The translations under genes and the position numbers were made by a program. The notes under the pieces are model-generated. The model made no database searches. It had not been told where the DNA came from and saw nothing but the letters and a program-made list of their open reading frames with translations. A stretch of DNA of 64,000 bases from Stappia sp. MMSF_3263 (lineage in GTDB: Bacteria > Pseudomonadota > Alphaproteobacteria > Rhizobiales > Stappiaceae), in assembly GCF_030733745.1 (NCBI RefSeq), contig NZ_JASHIK010000013.1, positions 1-64,000 of the forward strand, read 5' to 3'. Every line of letters begins with the position of its first letter. The first letter of the stretch is position 1. Positions 28,548-37,620 of this stretch are shown here, one piece after another.

Positions 28548-31500
28548 GCGGCTTCAACCTGTCCGCCTGGGCAATCCGCCACCAGACGCTGGTCCTGTTC
28601 TTCATCTTCGTCACGGCCGCCGCCGGCATCTTTGCCTACAGCAATCTGGGCCGGAACGAGGATCCCGCCTTTACCGTCAAGGTGATGGTGGTCACCGCCG
28701 TGTGGCCGGGCGCGAGCGCGGCCGAGATGCAGGATCAGGTCGCCGACCGGGTCGAGACGCGGCTGCAGACGCTGCCCTGGCTGGCGCGGCTGGAGACCTA
28801 TACCCGTCCCGGCTTCATGGCGACGCAGATCGTCCTGGAGGACGCCACCCCGCCGGGCGAGGTCGAGGACCTGTGGTACCAGGCCCGCAAGAAGGTCGGG
28901 GACATTTCCGCCGACCTGCCGGCTGGCGTTGTCGGCCCCTTCTTCAACGACGAATACGCGGACGTCTACGTCCAGGTGCATGCGCTGAGCGCGCCGGATG
29001 CCACCTGGTCGGAGCTTTCGGATCTCGCCGAAATGGCGCGTCAGTCCTTCCTCTCCGTTCCCGGGGTGGAGAAGGTCCAGCTCTTCGGCGAGCAGGACCA
29101 GAAGATCCACGTGGATATTTCCTATGCCAAGCTGGCGACGCTCGGCATCCCGGCCAGCGCCATCTTCGATGCGCTGGCCGCGCAGAATGCGGTTGTCCCG
29201 TCCGGTTCGGTCGACACGCCGAGCGAGACCGTGCAGGTGCGCGTGACCGGCAGCCTCAAGGGGGTCGAGGCGGTGGCCTCGGTGCCGGTCGAGGCGGACG
29301 GGCGCACGTTTCGGCTTGGCGATATAGCCACCGTCAGCCGCGGCGTTTCCGATCCGCGGTCCTACGTGACACGCTACAATGGCGAGAACGCGATCCTTCT
29401 CGGCGTTGCCATGGCCGATGGCGGCAACGTGCTGGAACTGGGCGAGCTGTTGCATGACAAGGCGGCCGAGGTCCGCGCCCGGCTGCCGCTCGGCGCCGAG
29501 TTGCATGAGGTCTCCAACCAGCCGGACGTGGTCGAGGAGGCGGTTGGCGAGTTCCTGCTGAAGTTCGTCGCCGCGATCTCCATCGTGCTGCTTGTCTCCT
29601 TCGTTTCGCTCGGCTTTCGCACCGGCATCATCGTGGCGCTGTCGGTGCCGCTGACACTGGCCGCGACCTTCGTCTTCATGATGCTGATGGGCATCGACCT
29701 GGAGCGTATTTCGCTGGGCGCGCTGATCCTGTCGCTGGGGCTCCTGGTCGATGACGCGATCATCGCCATCGAGATGATGGTGGTGAAGATCGAGCAGGGC
29801 TGGGACCGGGTCCGCGCGGCGACCTTCGCCTGGGAATCGACCGCCTTTCCGATGCTGACCGGCACGCTGGTGACGGCTGCGGGCTTCCTGCCCGTGGGCT
29901 TCGCCAAGTCCTCGGCCGGCGAATATGCGGGCGGCATCTTCTGGGTGGTGACCACGGCGCTGCTGGTCTCCTGGGTCGTGGCGGTGGTCTTCACGCCCTA
30001 TCTCGGGCTCAAGCTTCTGCCGCGCTCGCTGGAGCGTCACGCCGCAGCGCGGGGCGACGTCGACGAGGACGCGATCTATCGCACGCCCTCCTACAACCGC
30101 CTGCGCCGCATGGTCACGGGCGCGGTGCGCTTCCGTCTGCCGGTGGTTCTGGCCACGATCGGGCTGCTCGTCCTTGCCGGCTACGGCATGGGACACGTCA
30201 AGAAGCAGTTCTTCCCCAATTCCTCGCGCCCGGAAGTGCTGGTCGAGTTGAAGGGGCCGGAAGGGGCCTCCTTCGCCGCCACCGAGCGCGCGACGCGGGA
30301 GATCGAGGCGCTCCTTGCCGACAGCCAGGACGTCGACTATTTCACCACCTATATCGGTGCCGGTGCGCCGCGCTTTTTCCTTGCCTACAACCCGGCGCTG
30401 CCCAATCCGGGCTATGCCCTTCTGCTGGTTCAGTCCAAGGGCGGCGAGCATGCCGACGCACTGGTCGACCAGTTGCAGGCGCGCTTCGCCGCCACCGAAG
30501 GGGCCGTTCGCGGGCGGGCCAACAAGCTCGAGCTCGGGCCCCCGGTCGGCTATCCGGTGCAGTTCCGCGTGGTCGGCCCGGATCTCGACGTGGTGCGCGG
30601 CATCGCGGAAGAGGTGCGCGACGCGATGCGGGCGAGCCCCGACACGCGCAACACCGAGCTGCAATGGGGCGAGAAGGTGAAGAGCGTCCGCCTCGAGGTC
30701 GACCAGGAACGGGCCCGCGCGCTCGGCCTGTCGACCAGCGAGATCGGCCGTTCGCTGCAGACGCTCCTGGCCGGCTACGAGGTCACCTCGTTGCGCGAGG
30801 GGCGCCATGCCGTCGGTGTCGTCGTCAGGGCGGCGGAAAGCGAACGCGCCGCGATCGGCGACATCTCCGACCTGGTGCTGCAGGTGCGCGACGGGCGGGC
30901 TATCCCGGTCTCCCAGGTCGCGCGTGTCGAATACACGTCCGAGGATCCGATCCTGTGGCGGCGCAACCGCGAGACCGTTCTTACCGTGCGCGCCGACGTG
31001 GCGCCGGGCCTTCAGGCGCCGGATGTCACCGCCGCGCTCACGCCGGTTATGCAGGAAATCGCGGCCGGCCTGCCACCCGGCTACCGGATCGACGCGGGCG
31101 GCGCGGCGGAGGAATCAGCCAAGGCAAACACGGCGCTCGCCGCGGTGTTCCCCCTGATGCTGCTGGCCATGGCCGTCCTCATCATGCTGCAGATGCAGTC
31201 CTTCTCGAAGATGGCGCTGGTCTTCCTCACCTTCCCGCTGGGGCTGGTGGGGGCGGTCGCGGCGCTGCTTGTCACGGACGCGCCGTTCGGTTTCGTCGCC
31301 ATTCTCGGCGTCATCGCGCTGGGCGGCATGGTGATGCGCAACACGCTGATCCTGGCTGACCAGATCGAGCACGACCTGGAGGCGGGGGCGACCATGCGTC
31401 AGGCCATCGTTGAGTCCACCGTGCGCCGCGCGCGGCCGGTGATCCTCACCGCGCTTGCCGCCGTGCTGGCCTTCATCCCGCTGACCTTCAGCATCTTCTG

Positions 31501-31801
31501 GGGGCCGATGGCGATCGCGATGATCGGCGGCCTGACGGTCGCCACCGTGCTGACGCTGATCTTCCTGCCGGCGCTCTATGCGCTCTGGTTCCGGCGCCGC
31601 CTCGATCGCACCGAGGCGCAGGTGCTTGCCGCGCGTGCGGGCAATGCGCCGGAGGAGGAAGGCCAGGCCGGTGGAACAGCGTCCGATACGGCTCCGGCGA
31701 AGACCGTTCCTTCCGGCGGTGTCGTGTCCCGCAAGGACCCGTCCGACAAGGCAGAGAGTGCAACGGACCCCGCGCCGGCTCTGCCTCAGGCGGCGGAATG
31801 A
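28544..31801 (+). CDS. RND efflux pump permease (AcrB/MdtB-like)
   Basis: Proton-driven inner-membrane exporter of 1085 residues. The first transmembrane helix is near the N-terminus, followed by large periplasmic loops and a second half starting near residue 530, the two-fold pattern of RND pumps. The proton-relay aspartates are seen in LGLLVDDAIIAIEMM (TM4, about residue 405). The last 75 residues are a polar Ala/Pro/Glu-rich cytoplasmic tail longer than in AcrB. No outer-membrane channel gene follows; the system would need a TolC-like protein from elsewhere. The closest well-known relatives cannot be named from sequence alone. Confidence 0.94.
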   Translation: MSGFNLSAWAIRHQTLVLFFIFVTAAAGIFAYSNLGRNEDPAFTVKVMVVTAVWPGASAAEMQDQVADRVETRLQTLPWLARLETYTRPGFMATQIVLEDATPPGEVEDLWYQARKKVGDISADLPAGVVGPFFNDEYADVYVQVHALSAPDATWSELSDLAEMARQSFLSVPGVEKVQLFGEQDQKIHVDISYAKLATLGIPASAIFDALAAQNAVVPSGSVDTPSETVQVRVTGSLKGVEAVASVPVEADGRTFRLGDIATVSRGVSDPRSYVTRYNGENAILLGVAMADGGNVLELGELLHDKAAEVRARLPLGAELHEVSNQPDVVEEAVGEFLLKFVAAISIVLLVSFVSLGFRTGIIVALSVPLTLAATFVFMMLMGIDLERISLGALILSLGLLVDDAIIAIEMMVVKIEQGWDRVRAATFAWESTAFPMLTGTLVTAAGFLPVGFAKSSAGEYAGGIFWVVTTALLVSWVVAVVFTPYLGLKLLPRSLERHAAARGDVDEDAIYRTPSYNRLRRMVTGAVRFRLPVVLATIGLLVLAGYGMGHVKKQFFPNSSRPEVLVELKGPEGASFAATERATREIEALLADSQDVDYFTTYIGAGAPRFFLAYNPALPNPGYALLLVQSKGGEHADALVDQLQARFAATEGAVRGRANKLELGPPVGYPVQFRVVGPDLDVVRGIAEEVRDAMRASPDTRNTELQWGEKVKSVRLEVDQERARALGLSTSEIGRSLQTLLAGYEVTSLREGRHAVGVVVRAAESERAAIGDISDLVLQVRDGRAIPVSQVARVEYTSEDPILWRRNRETVLTVRADVAPGLQAPDVTAALTPVMQEIAAGLPPGYRIDAGGAAEESAKANTALAAVFPLMLLAMAVLIMLQMQSFSKMALVFLTFPLGLVGAVAALLVTDAPFGFVAILGVIALGGMVMRNTLILADQIEHDLEAGATMRQAIVESTVRRARPVILTALAAVLAFIPLTFSIFWGPMAIAMIGGLTVATVLTLIFLPALYALWFRRRLDRTEAQVLAARAGNAPEEEGQAGGTASDTAPAKTVPSGGVVSRKDPSDKAESATDPAPALPQAAE

Positions 31802-32239
31802 CGCCCCCGTCGTTCCGTCGCCGCCCTTTCCCCGGTCCGCTCGAATCCCGAACCGTTTCGGGAAGCGGAACGCCGCGCCGTGAGAACGCCGCCCTTTCGA
31901 CCCGCCCTGAGTGATAAATTCGCCACAGTTGTTTTGGAAACGAAGCGCCCTGCGCCCTTCTCGCGATTTGCATATTTTTTGTGCATCTGCGCGGCGACTG
32001 CGCAGGGCGTTACAAAAATGTCGTCAAACGTCCTGATTTAACCGTTGCTTGGACATTCCCTAGGGGAAGGTTGGCGCTACGGAAGCGCGGTTTCGACGGA
32101 TTTTCGCCGGGAGGCCTGCGCATTCTGCTGTCTCCATCGCGATTGCGAAGCGGAACCAACTTGATCATCCTTGTCGAAATGACCGCGAGGGATGGGGCAA
32201 TCGCCTCGCGGAAAGTATCGGGGAGGAGCAGGTCGAGTC
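31802..32239 (+). other. Leader region of fadL with a long inverted repeat
   Basis: This 438-bp gap has no gene. CGCCCTGCGC (31946-31955) and GCGCAGGGCG (32000-32009) are exact complements 44 bases apart; the enclosed bases are AT-rich with a T6 run. The structure lies about 230 bases upstream of the fadL start and could be a terminator for the RND operon or a fadL leader structure. Confidence 0.45.
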
Positions 32240-33544
32240 ATGCTGACACAAAGAGCATCGGTAATTCTTTCATTGTCTGTTGTTGGCGGGCTTGTTGCCG
32301 CAACATCTGCGCAGGCTGGTGGTTTTGCACTACGTGAGCAAAGCTCCTACTACCAGGGGATGTCCTTCGCGGGCTACGGCACGACGGGGCCGTCCATCTC
32401 GTCGATGTTCTGGAACCCGGCGACGATTACGGGCGCGGGCGAAGGGTTTACTTTCGAGACGCACAACACCCTGATCGTTCCCAACGCGGAGATCACAGGC
32501 ACGTTCACGCCCGGCGTCGTACCGGTTCCCGCAAGCACGGTCCCGTCCGGCGATATCGGCAACGATGCCTATGTGCCGGCCTCCTACACCGCCTACAAGG
32601 TGACCGACCAGGTGTTCTTCGGCGTGGCGATCAATGCCCCCTTCGGCCTTGCCACCAAGCCGGGGCAGAACTGGGCCGGCCAGTTCTATTCCCGTTCCTC
32701 CAAGGCCCAGTCGATCAACGTGAACCCGATCATCGGCTACAAGATCAACGACATGCTGTCGGTCGCCTTCGGCGTGCAGTTCCAGCATTTCGCCGTGTCG
32801 CTGAAGACGGGTATCCCCACTGTGGCGGGCTTCCCGTCGGGCATACTCGAAGGCGACGACATCGGTTTCGGCGTGACCGCCGGCGTCACCTACAAGCCGT
32901 TCAAGGGCACCGAGATCGGCCTGGGCTATCGCTCGGGCATTGCCCACACGCTCGGCGGCAGCATCCAGTCACCGGCCGGCACCAATGCCATCAACGCCAA
33001 CCTGATCACGCCGGACATGGTCAACCTGTCGGTGAAGCAGCGCGTCACCGACGCCTTCCGCGTCTTCGGCACGGCCGAGTGGACCAACTGGAGCCGGCTG
33101 AAGTCGCCGCGGGTCACCCTTCAGGCCAATGGCGCGACGGTCCAGACCCTGCATTTCAACTACAATGACGGCTGGTTCTTCGCCCTTGGCGGCGAGTACG
33201 ACGTGACCGAGGACCTGACGATGCGCGCCGGCATCGGCTACGAGCTCTCGCCGATCGACGATGCGATCCGCTCGACCCGTCTGCCGGATTCAAACCGCCT
33301 GTGGTTGTCGGCCGGCGCCTCCTACGAGTTCAGCGAGGACCTGTCGTTCGACCTCGGCTACACCTATATCCACGGCGAACAGGCGAACATCAATATCGGC
33401 CCGGGCCATCAGGATTACGTTCCCGCAGTCGGTACCTATATCGGCAAGGCCAATGCCAATGTGAACATCGTCTCGGCCTCCATGCGCTATCGCTGGGGCG
33501 GGCCGAAGCATCGCGGCGAGGCCGATCCGGTTCGCGGCTACTGA
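32240..33544 (+). CDS. fadL: FadL/OmpP1-family outer-membrane fatty acid porin
   Basis: Beta-barrel channel of 434 residues for long-chain fatty acids or other hydrophobic compounds. A Sec signal peptide (1-25, SAQAGG) is followed by GFALREQSSYYQGMSFAGYG, the conserved N-terminal hatch (NPAT motif in SSMFWNPATIT). Alternating hydrophobic strands continue to the C-terminal strand MRYRWGG. GGGAGGAGCAGG lies upstream of the chosen ATG. An acyl-CoA ligase gene that could activate the imported acids lies at 15.5 kb, but the two are not linked. Confidence 0.93.
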   Translation: MLTQRASVILSLSVVGGLVAATSAQAGGFALREQSSYYQGMSFAGYGTTGPSISSMFWNPATITGAGEGFTFETHNTLIVPNAEITGTFTPGVVPVPASTVPSGDIGNDAYVPASYTAYKVTDQVFFGVAINAPFGLATKPGQNWAGQFYSRSSKAQSINVNPIIGYKINDMLSVAFGVQFQHFAVSLKTGIPTVAGFPSGILEGDDIGFGVTAGVTYKPFKGTEIGLGYRSGIAHTLGGSIQSPAGTNAINANLITPDMVNLSVKQRVTDAFRVFGTAEWTNWSRLKSPRVTLQANGATVQTLHFNYNDGWFFALGGEYDVTEDLTMRAGIGYELSPIDDAIRSTRLPDSNRLWLSAGASYEFSEDLSFDLGYTYIHGEQANINIGPGHQDYVPAVGTYIGKANANVNIVSASMRYRWGGPKHRGEADPVRGY

Positions 33545-33630
33545 GCCCGTCCGGCGTATCAAAAAAACTGCAAGTTTCGATCAATTTTCGCGCAATTATG
33601 CGCAAACAATGTTCGAAATTGTTCGTATTG

Positions 33631-33655
33631 CACCGGCGGAGGCCCTCCGCCGGTG
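33631..33655. terminator. Bidirectional-type terminator between fadL and the SDR gene
   Basis: An 11-bp perfect stem (CACCGGCGGAG with its complement) and 3-base loop, followed by TCTTCGTTTGT, sits between two convergent genes. Confidence 0.75.
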
Positions 33656-33677
33656 TCTTCGTTTGTGCCCTGCGACC

Positions 33678-34457
33678 TTAGAAGGCGGCCGGATAGAGCC
33701 CGCCATCGACGAGGATATTCTGCCCCGTCACATAGCCGGCATGGGCGGAACAGTAGAAGGCACAGACCTGCCCGAACTCTTCCGCCGTGCCGAAGCGCCC
33801 GGCCGGGATTTCCGCGGCCTGCGCCCGTCCGACCTCCTCGACGCTGCGGCCGGAGGTTTCGGCCGCCCGCTCCAGCCCGCCGCGCAGCCGGTCGGTGTCC
33901 ATCTTGCCCGGCAGCAGGTTGTTGAACGTGACGTTGCGCGCCGCGTAGGGCCGTCCGACACCGGCCAGGAAGGCTGTCAGTCCGGCCCGCGCGCCGCTCG
34001 AAAGATCGAGGCCGGCAAGCGGCATCCGCACCGTGATCGAGGTGATGTTGACGATGCGGCCGAACCCGCGTTCGGCCATGCCGTCGGCCACCTTCTGGAT
34101 CATCTCGATGGGCGAGATCATGTTCTGGATGACGCCGTCGATCATCGCCTCGCGGTCGAGTTCCCGGTAGTCGCGGCGCGGCGGGCCGCCGTTGTTGTTG
34201 ACCAGGATGTCGGGTTCCGGGCAGGCGGCGAGAAGGGCTTCCTGCCCCTCGGGCGTCGACACATTGGCGACGACGGGGGTCACGTCGACGCCGAAACGGG
34301 CGCGAATGTCGCTGGCCGTGGCATCGAGGCGGACGGCGTCGAGGCCGTTGACGACGAGATTGCAGCCGGCGGCGGCGAGGGCCTCGGCGCAGCCGCGCCC
34401 GAGGCCGCGGCTCGAGGCGCAGACGATGGCCGTGCGGCCGGAAATTCCAAGATCCAT
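33678..34457 (-). CDS. Short-chain dehydrogenase/reductase, atypical active site
   Basis: Rossmann-fold protein of 259 residues annotated as 3-oxoacyl-ACP-reductase-like. The cofactor loop is CASSRGLGRG (13-22) and NNNGG (87-91) follows. The catalytic serine can be S140 in NITS, but the YxxxK motif is not there: the aligned segment LSSGARAG has Ser at the Tyr position and Arg at the Lys position. This divergence occurs in a known SDR subgroup, so it may be a non-canonical or non-reductase member. Start at 34457 puts the fold at the N-terminus. It is divergent from plcP. Confidence 0.85.
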   Translation of the reverse strand: MDLGISGRTAIVCASSRGLGRGCAEALAAAGCNLVVNGLDAVRLDATASDIRARFGVDVTPVVANVSTPEGQEALLAACPEPDILVNNNGGPPRRDYRELDREAMIDGVIQNMISPIEMIQKVADGMAERGFGRIVNITSITVRMPLAGLDLSSGARAGLTAFLAGVGRPYAARNVTFNNLLPGKMDTDRLRGGLERAAETSGRSVEEVGRAQAAEIPAGRFGTAEEFGQVCAFYCSAHAGYVTGQNILVDGGLYPAAF

Positions 34458-34596
34458 GTCCGTTCTCCCTGGGTGACATGTCGCCGAAGCGGCTTGTCGG
34501 GGCCGCGTTCGCGGTTGCAAGAAGTGATAGCGGAGGGGCAGGGCGCGCGTCCAGTCGACCCCGCCCTTGCCGCAGGACGGCAGCCGTTTCCGCGTG

Positions 34597-34614
34597 CTGT
34601 CATATTTCTGAGAC
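34597..34614 (+). promoter_or_regulatory. Pho box upstream of plcP
   Basis: CTGTCAT-ATTT-CTGAGAC: a perfect first 7-mer of the PhoB consensus, a 4-base AT spacer and a partial second 7-mer. A -10-like CATTTA (34625-34630) begins 10 bases after it, the spacing expected when PhoB replaces the -35 contact. It is 45 bases upstream of the plcP start codon. Confidence 0.75.
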
Positions 34615-34659
34615 CGGAATCGCGCATTTAAACGCTCAAAGTCTTGTCAGGAGCGTGCC

Positions 34660-35466
34660 ATGTCCATCGAGCCGGCCCCGCGACATTACCGGGCGATCTT
34701 CCTGTCCGACATCCACTTGGGAACCCGGGGATGTCAGGCGGAGCTGCTTCTCGATTTCCTCAAGTATCACGATGCGGAGACCATCTACCTGGTCGGCGAT
34801 ATCGTTGATGGCTGGCGCCTGAGGCGCATGTGGTACTGGCCGCAGGCCCATAACGACGTGGTGCAGAAGCTGATGCGCAAGGGTCGCAAGGGCGCGCGCA
34901 TCGTCTACACGCCCGGCAATCACGACGAGTTCCTGCGCGATTTCCTCGGCACCCATTTCGGCGGCATCGAGGTGGTCGAGGAGACCGTCCACGAGGCGGC
35001 TGACGGGCGCCGCTATCTTGTCATCCACGGAGACCGGTTCGACGTGGTCGTGCGTCATGCCAAGTGGCTCGCCTTCCTCGGCGACTGGGCCTATGTCAGC
35101 GCGCTCAACCTCAACACGGTGCTGAACGTGCTGCGCCGCCGCCTTGGGCTGCAATACTGGTCGCTGTCTGCCTGGGCCAAGCTGAAGGTCAAGAACGCGG
35201 TCAATTTCATCGGCAAGTTCGAGGAGACGCTGGCCGGCGAGGCGGAGCGCCAGGGGGTCGACGGGGTGATCTGCGGCCACATCCACCATGCCGCCGATCA
35301 TCGCGAGTTCGGCACCCACTATATTAACACAGGCGACTGGGTGGAGAGTTGCACCGCGGTTGCCGAGCATCATGACGGCACGTTCGAGATCATCCGCTGG
35401 GCGGAACGGGCACGCGAACTGCCCGCCCTCGACGAGGCGCCGCGCGGCGCGCAGGCCGCCGCATGA
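34660..35466 (+). CDS. plcP: PlcP-type metallophosphoesterase (phospholipid phospholipase C)
   Basis: Calcineurin-fold enzyme of 268 residues related to LpxH. Metal-binding motifs are in order: SDIHLG (16-21), GDIVDG (46-51), GNHDE (86-90), HGD (123-125) and GHIHH near residue 205. The closest known group is PlcP of Sinorhizobium and marine heterotrophs, which removes the head group of phospholipids to give diacylglycerol during phosphate starvation. The call rests on the operon with a glycosyltransferase and the Pho box; a lipid A pathway role (LpxH-like) is the alternative. Its stop overlaps the next start by four bases. Confidence 0.85.
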   Translation: MSIEPAPRHYRAIFLSDIHLGTRGCQAELLLDFLKYHDAETIYLVGDIVDGWRLRRMWYWPQAHNDVVQKLMRKGRKGARIVYTPGNHDEFLRDFLGTHFGGIEVVEETVHEAADGRRYLVIHGDRFDVVVRHAKWLAFLGDWAYVSALNLNTVLNVLRRRLGLQYWSLSAWAKLKVKNAVNFIGKFEETLAGEAERQGVDGVICGHIHHAADHREFGTHYINTGDWVESCTAVAEHHDGTFEIIRWAERARELPALDEAPRGAQAAA

Positions 35467-36509
35467 TGAAATCGCTGCTCATCGTCTCCGACGCCTGGCA
35501 CCCGCAGATCAACGGCGTCGTGCGCTCGATCGAGCGTACCGTAGAGGAGTTGCTGCGCCTGGGCGTCAGGGTCGAGGTGCTGTCGCCGGCCGATTTCTAC
35601 ACCGTTCCCTGCCCGACCTATTCCGAGATCCGGCTGACGCTGACGACGCCGGCGGCGCTTCGCCGGCGGATAGAGGCCGGGGATTTCGAACATCTGCACA
35701 TCGCCACGGAAGGCCCGCTGGGCTTGCTCGCGGCGCGGGTGGCGCGCGGCCTCGGGCGGGCCTTCACGACGAGCTACCACACGCGTTTTCCCGAGTATCT
35801 TTCGGCGCGCATGCCGGTGCCGGTCTCCTGGTCGTATGCCTGGCTGCGCAGGTTTCACAATTCGGGCCATGGCTGCATGGTGGCGACGCCGACGCTGGAG
35901 CGCGAACTGCGCGCGCGCGGCTTCACCAACCTGATGCGCTGGTCGCGCGGTGTCGATCACGAGCTGTTCCGTCCGCGCGAGGGCGAGCCGCGCCCCGCCG
36001 GGCTCACAAATCTTGCCGGGCCGGTTTTCATGTATGTCGGCCGGGTGGCGGTGGAGAAGAACATCGCCGCCTTTCTCGATCTGGACCTTCCCGGCACGCG
36101 CGTCGTGGTCGGCGACGGGCCGCAACTGGCGGAGCTGCGGGCCCGCTACCCGCAGGTGCTGTTCACCGGATCGAAGACCGGCGATGAACTTGCCCGTCAC
36201 TATGCGGCGGCCGACGTGGTCGTCTTTCCGAGCCTGACCGACACGTTCGGCAATGTGGTGCTGGAGGCGCTTGCCTGCGGGGTGCCGGTGGCGGCCTACC
36301 CGGTGATGGGCCCGCAGGACATTCTTGAGGGGACCGGCGCCGGCATCCTCGCTTCCGACCTGGGGCAGGCGGCGCTTGCCGCGCTTGGAGTTTCCAGAAC
36401 GCGCTGCCGCGAGGTCGCGCTGACCTATCGCTGGGCGCAGAGCACCCGGCAGTTCATCGAGAACTGCAATGCGGCGGCGGCCAACGCCGCGATGCCTGGC
36501 GCGGCCTGA
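35463..36509 (+). CDS. agt: Diacylglycerol-type glycosyltransferase, GT4 family
   Basis: GT-B glycosyltransferase of 348 residues. The N-terminal domain begins with SDAWHPQINGVVRSIERT, typical of the GT4 lipid glycosyltransferases. The nucleotide-sugar site is the EX7E-like segment PSLTDTFGNVVLEALACG, with GRVAVEKN upstream. The four-base overlap with plcP indicates coupling. In marine and rhizobial bacteria the partner of PlcP adds sugar to diacylglycerol to make glycolipids that replace phospholipids when phosphate is scarce. Sugar donor and number of sugars added cannot be told. Confidence 0.85.
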   Translation: MMKSLLIVSDAWHPQINGVVRSIERTVEELLRLGVRVEVLSPADFYTVPCPTYSEIRLTLTTPAALRRRIEAGDFEHLHIATEGPLGLLAARVARGLGRAFTTSYHTRFPEYLSARMPVPVSWSYAWLRRFHNSGHGCMVATPTLERELRARGFTNLMRWSRGVDHELFRPREGEPRPAGLTNLAGPVFMYVGRVAVEKNIAAFLDLDLPGTRVVVGDGPQLAELRARYPQVLFTGSKTGDELARHYAAADVVVFPSLTDTFGNVVLEALACGVPVAAYPVMGPQDILEGTGAGILASDLGQAALAALGVSRTRCREVALTYRWAQSTRQFIENCNAAAANAAMPGAA

Positions 36510-36606
36510 TTGCCAAAAGACGTGGCAAGCGAATGTCTTGCCCTTCTTCCGCGTGCCGCCATCGTGTACGGATAGGGCATCCCTTTTCGCTCCGGTGGAG
36601 GCCTCC

Positions 36607-37596
36607 ATGGACAGTTTCGCAGTTGCCCCGTCCTATCAGGACATCGTCGATGCGCGGGCGCGCATTGCCGGCGAGGCGATACTGACACCGCTGCTGCGCT
36701 CCGCCTATCTCGATGCACTCGTCGGCGGCACCGTGCTGCTCAAGGCGGAAAACCTGCAGCGGACCGGATCGTTCAAGTTTCGCGGCGCCTATAACCGCCT
36801 GTCGCTGATACCGGAAGGCGAGCGGTCGCGCGGCGTCGTCGCCTGCTCGTCCGGCAACCACGCGCAAGGCGTCGCCGAAGCGGCGCGGCTGCTCGGCATG
36901 CCGGCGACCATCGTCATGCCGCAGGATGCACCGACGGCGAAGCTGGAGCGCACGCGGCGTTCGGGCGCGCGCGTCGTCACCTACAGGCGCGGTGAAGAGG
37001 ACCGTGACGCGATTGCCGCGACAATCGGCGCCGAGACCGGGGCGACGTTCGTTCACCCCTACAACGATGCCGGGGTGATCGCCGGGCAGGGAACCATCGG
37101 CGCGGAACTGGCCGAACAGGCGATGGCCATGGGGCTCTCTCCCGATGCGATGCTGACCTGCGCCGGTGGCGGGGGTATGACCGGCGGCATCGCGCTGGCA
37201 CTGGAAACGCTCCTGCCTGCCTGCGACATGGTTCCGGTTGAACCGGAAGGCTTCGACGATTACGGCCGCTCGTTGGCGGCCGGGACGCGGGTTCCCAATG
37301 CGCGCGAAGCCGGCTCTGTCTGCGATGCGCTGCTGTCGCGGGAACCCGGCGAGCTCGGCTTTTCGATCACCAGCCGGCGGGCATGGGGCGGAATTGCAGT
37401 GAGCGATGCCGAAGCGATGGCGGCGGTTGCCTTTGCCTTCAGGGAGCTGAAGCTGGTGGTCGAGCCGGGTGGGGCGGTCGGTCTTGCCGCCGTGCTGTCC
37501 GGAAAACTGCCGCTTGCGGGGCGGTGCGTGGCGCTGACGCTGTCGGGGGGCAATATCGACGCCGACGTGATGGCGGAGGCGCTGGCCGCCGGGTGA
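36607..37596 (+). CDS. Threonine/serine dehydratase-like PLP enzyme
   Basis: Fold-type II PLP enzyme of 329 residues without a C-terminal ACT regulatory domain, so catabolic in type. The PLP lysine is K57 in RTGSFKFRGAYN; SSGNHAQG (81-88) binds the substrate carboxylate; CAGGGGMTGG is the phosphate loop; SGGN near the C-terminus contacts the pyridine nitrogen. Candidates are threonine ammonia-lyase, serine racemase/dehydratase and threo-3-hydroxyaspartate dehydratase, which sequence alone does not separate. GGTGGAGG precedes the ATG. Confidence 0.85.
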   Translation: MDSFAVAPSYQDIVDARARIAGEAILTPLLRSAYLDALVGGTVLLKAENLQRTGSFKFRGAYNRLSLIPEGERSRGVVACSSGNHAQGVAEAARLLGMPATIVMPQDAPTAKLERTRRSGARVVTYRRGEEDRDAIAATIGAETGATFVHPYNDAGVIAGQGTIGAELAEQAMAMGLSPDAMLTCAGGGGMTGGIALALETLLPACDMVPVEPEGFDDYGRSLAAGTRVPNAREAGSVCDALLSREPGELGFSITSRRAWGGIAVSDAEAMAAVAFAFRELKLVVEPGGAVGLAAVLSGKLPLAGRCVALTLSGGNIDADVMAEALAAG

Positions 37597-37620
37597 ACCA
37601 GGCCTCGGCCAAAAGGCCCC

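Noticed and set aside
27935-30808. A 957-codon minus-strand open frame antisense to the RND genes
   Set aside because: His/Arg/Gln-rich antisense artefact; the sense strand encodes an intact pump.
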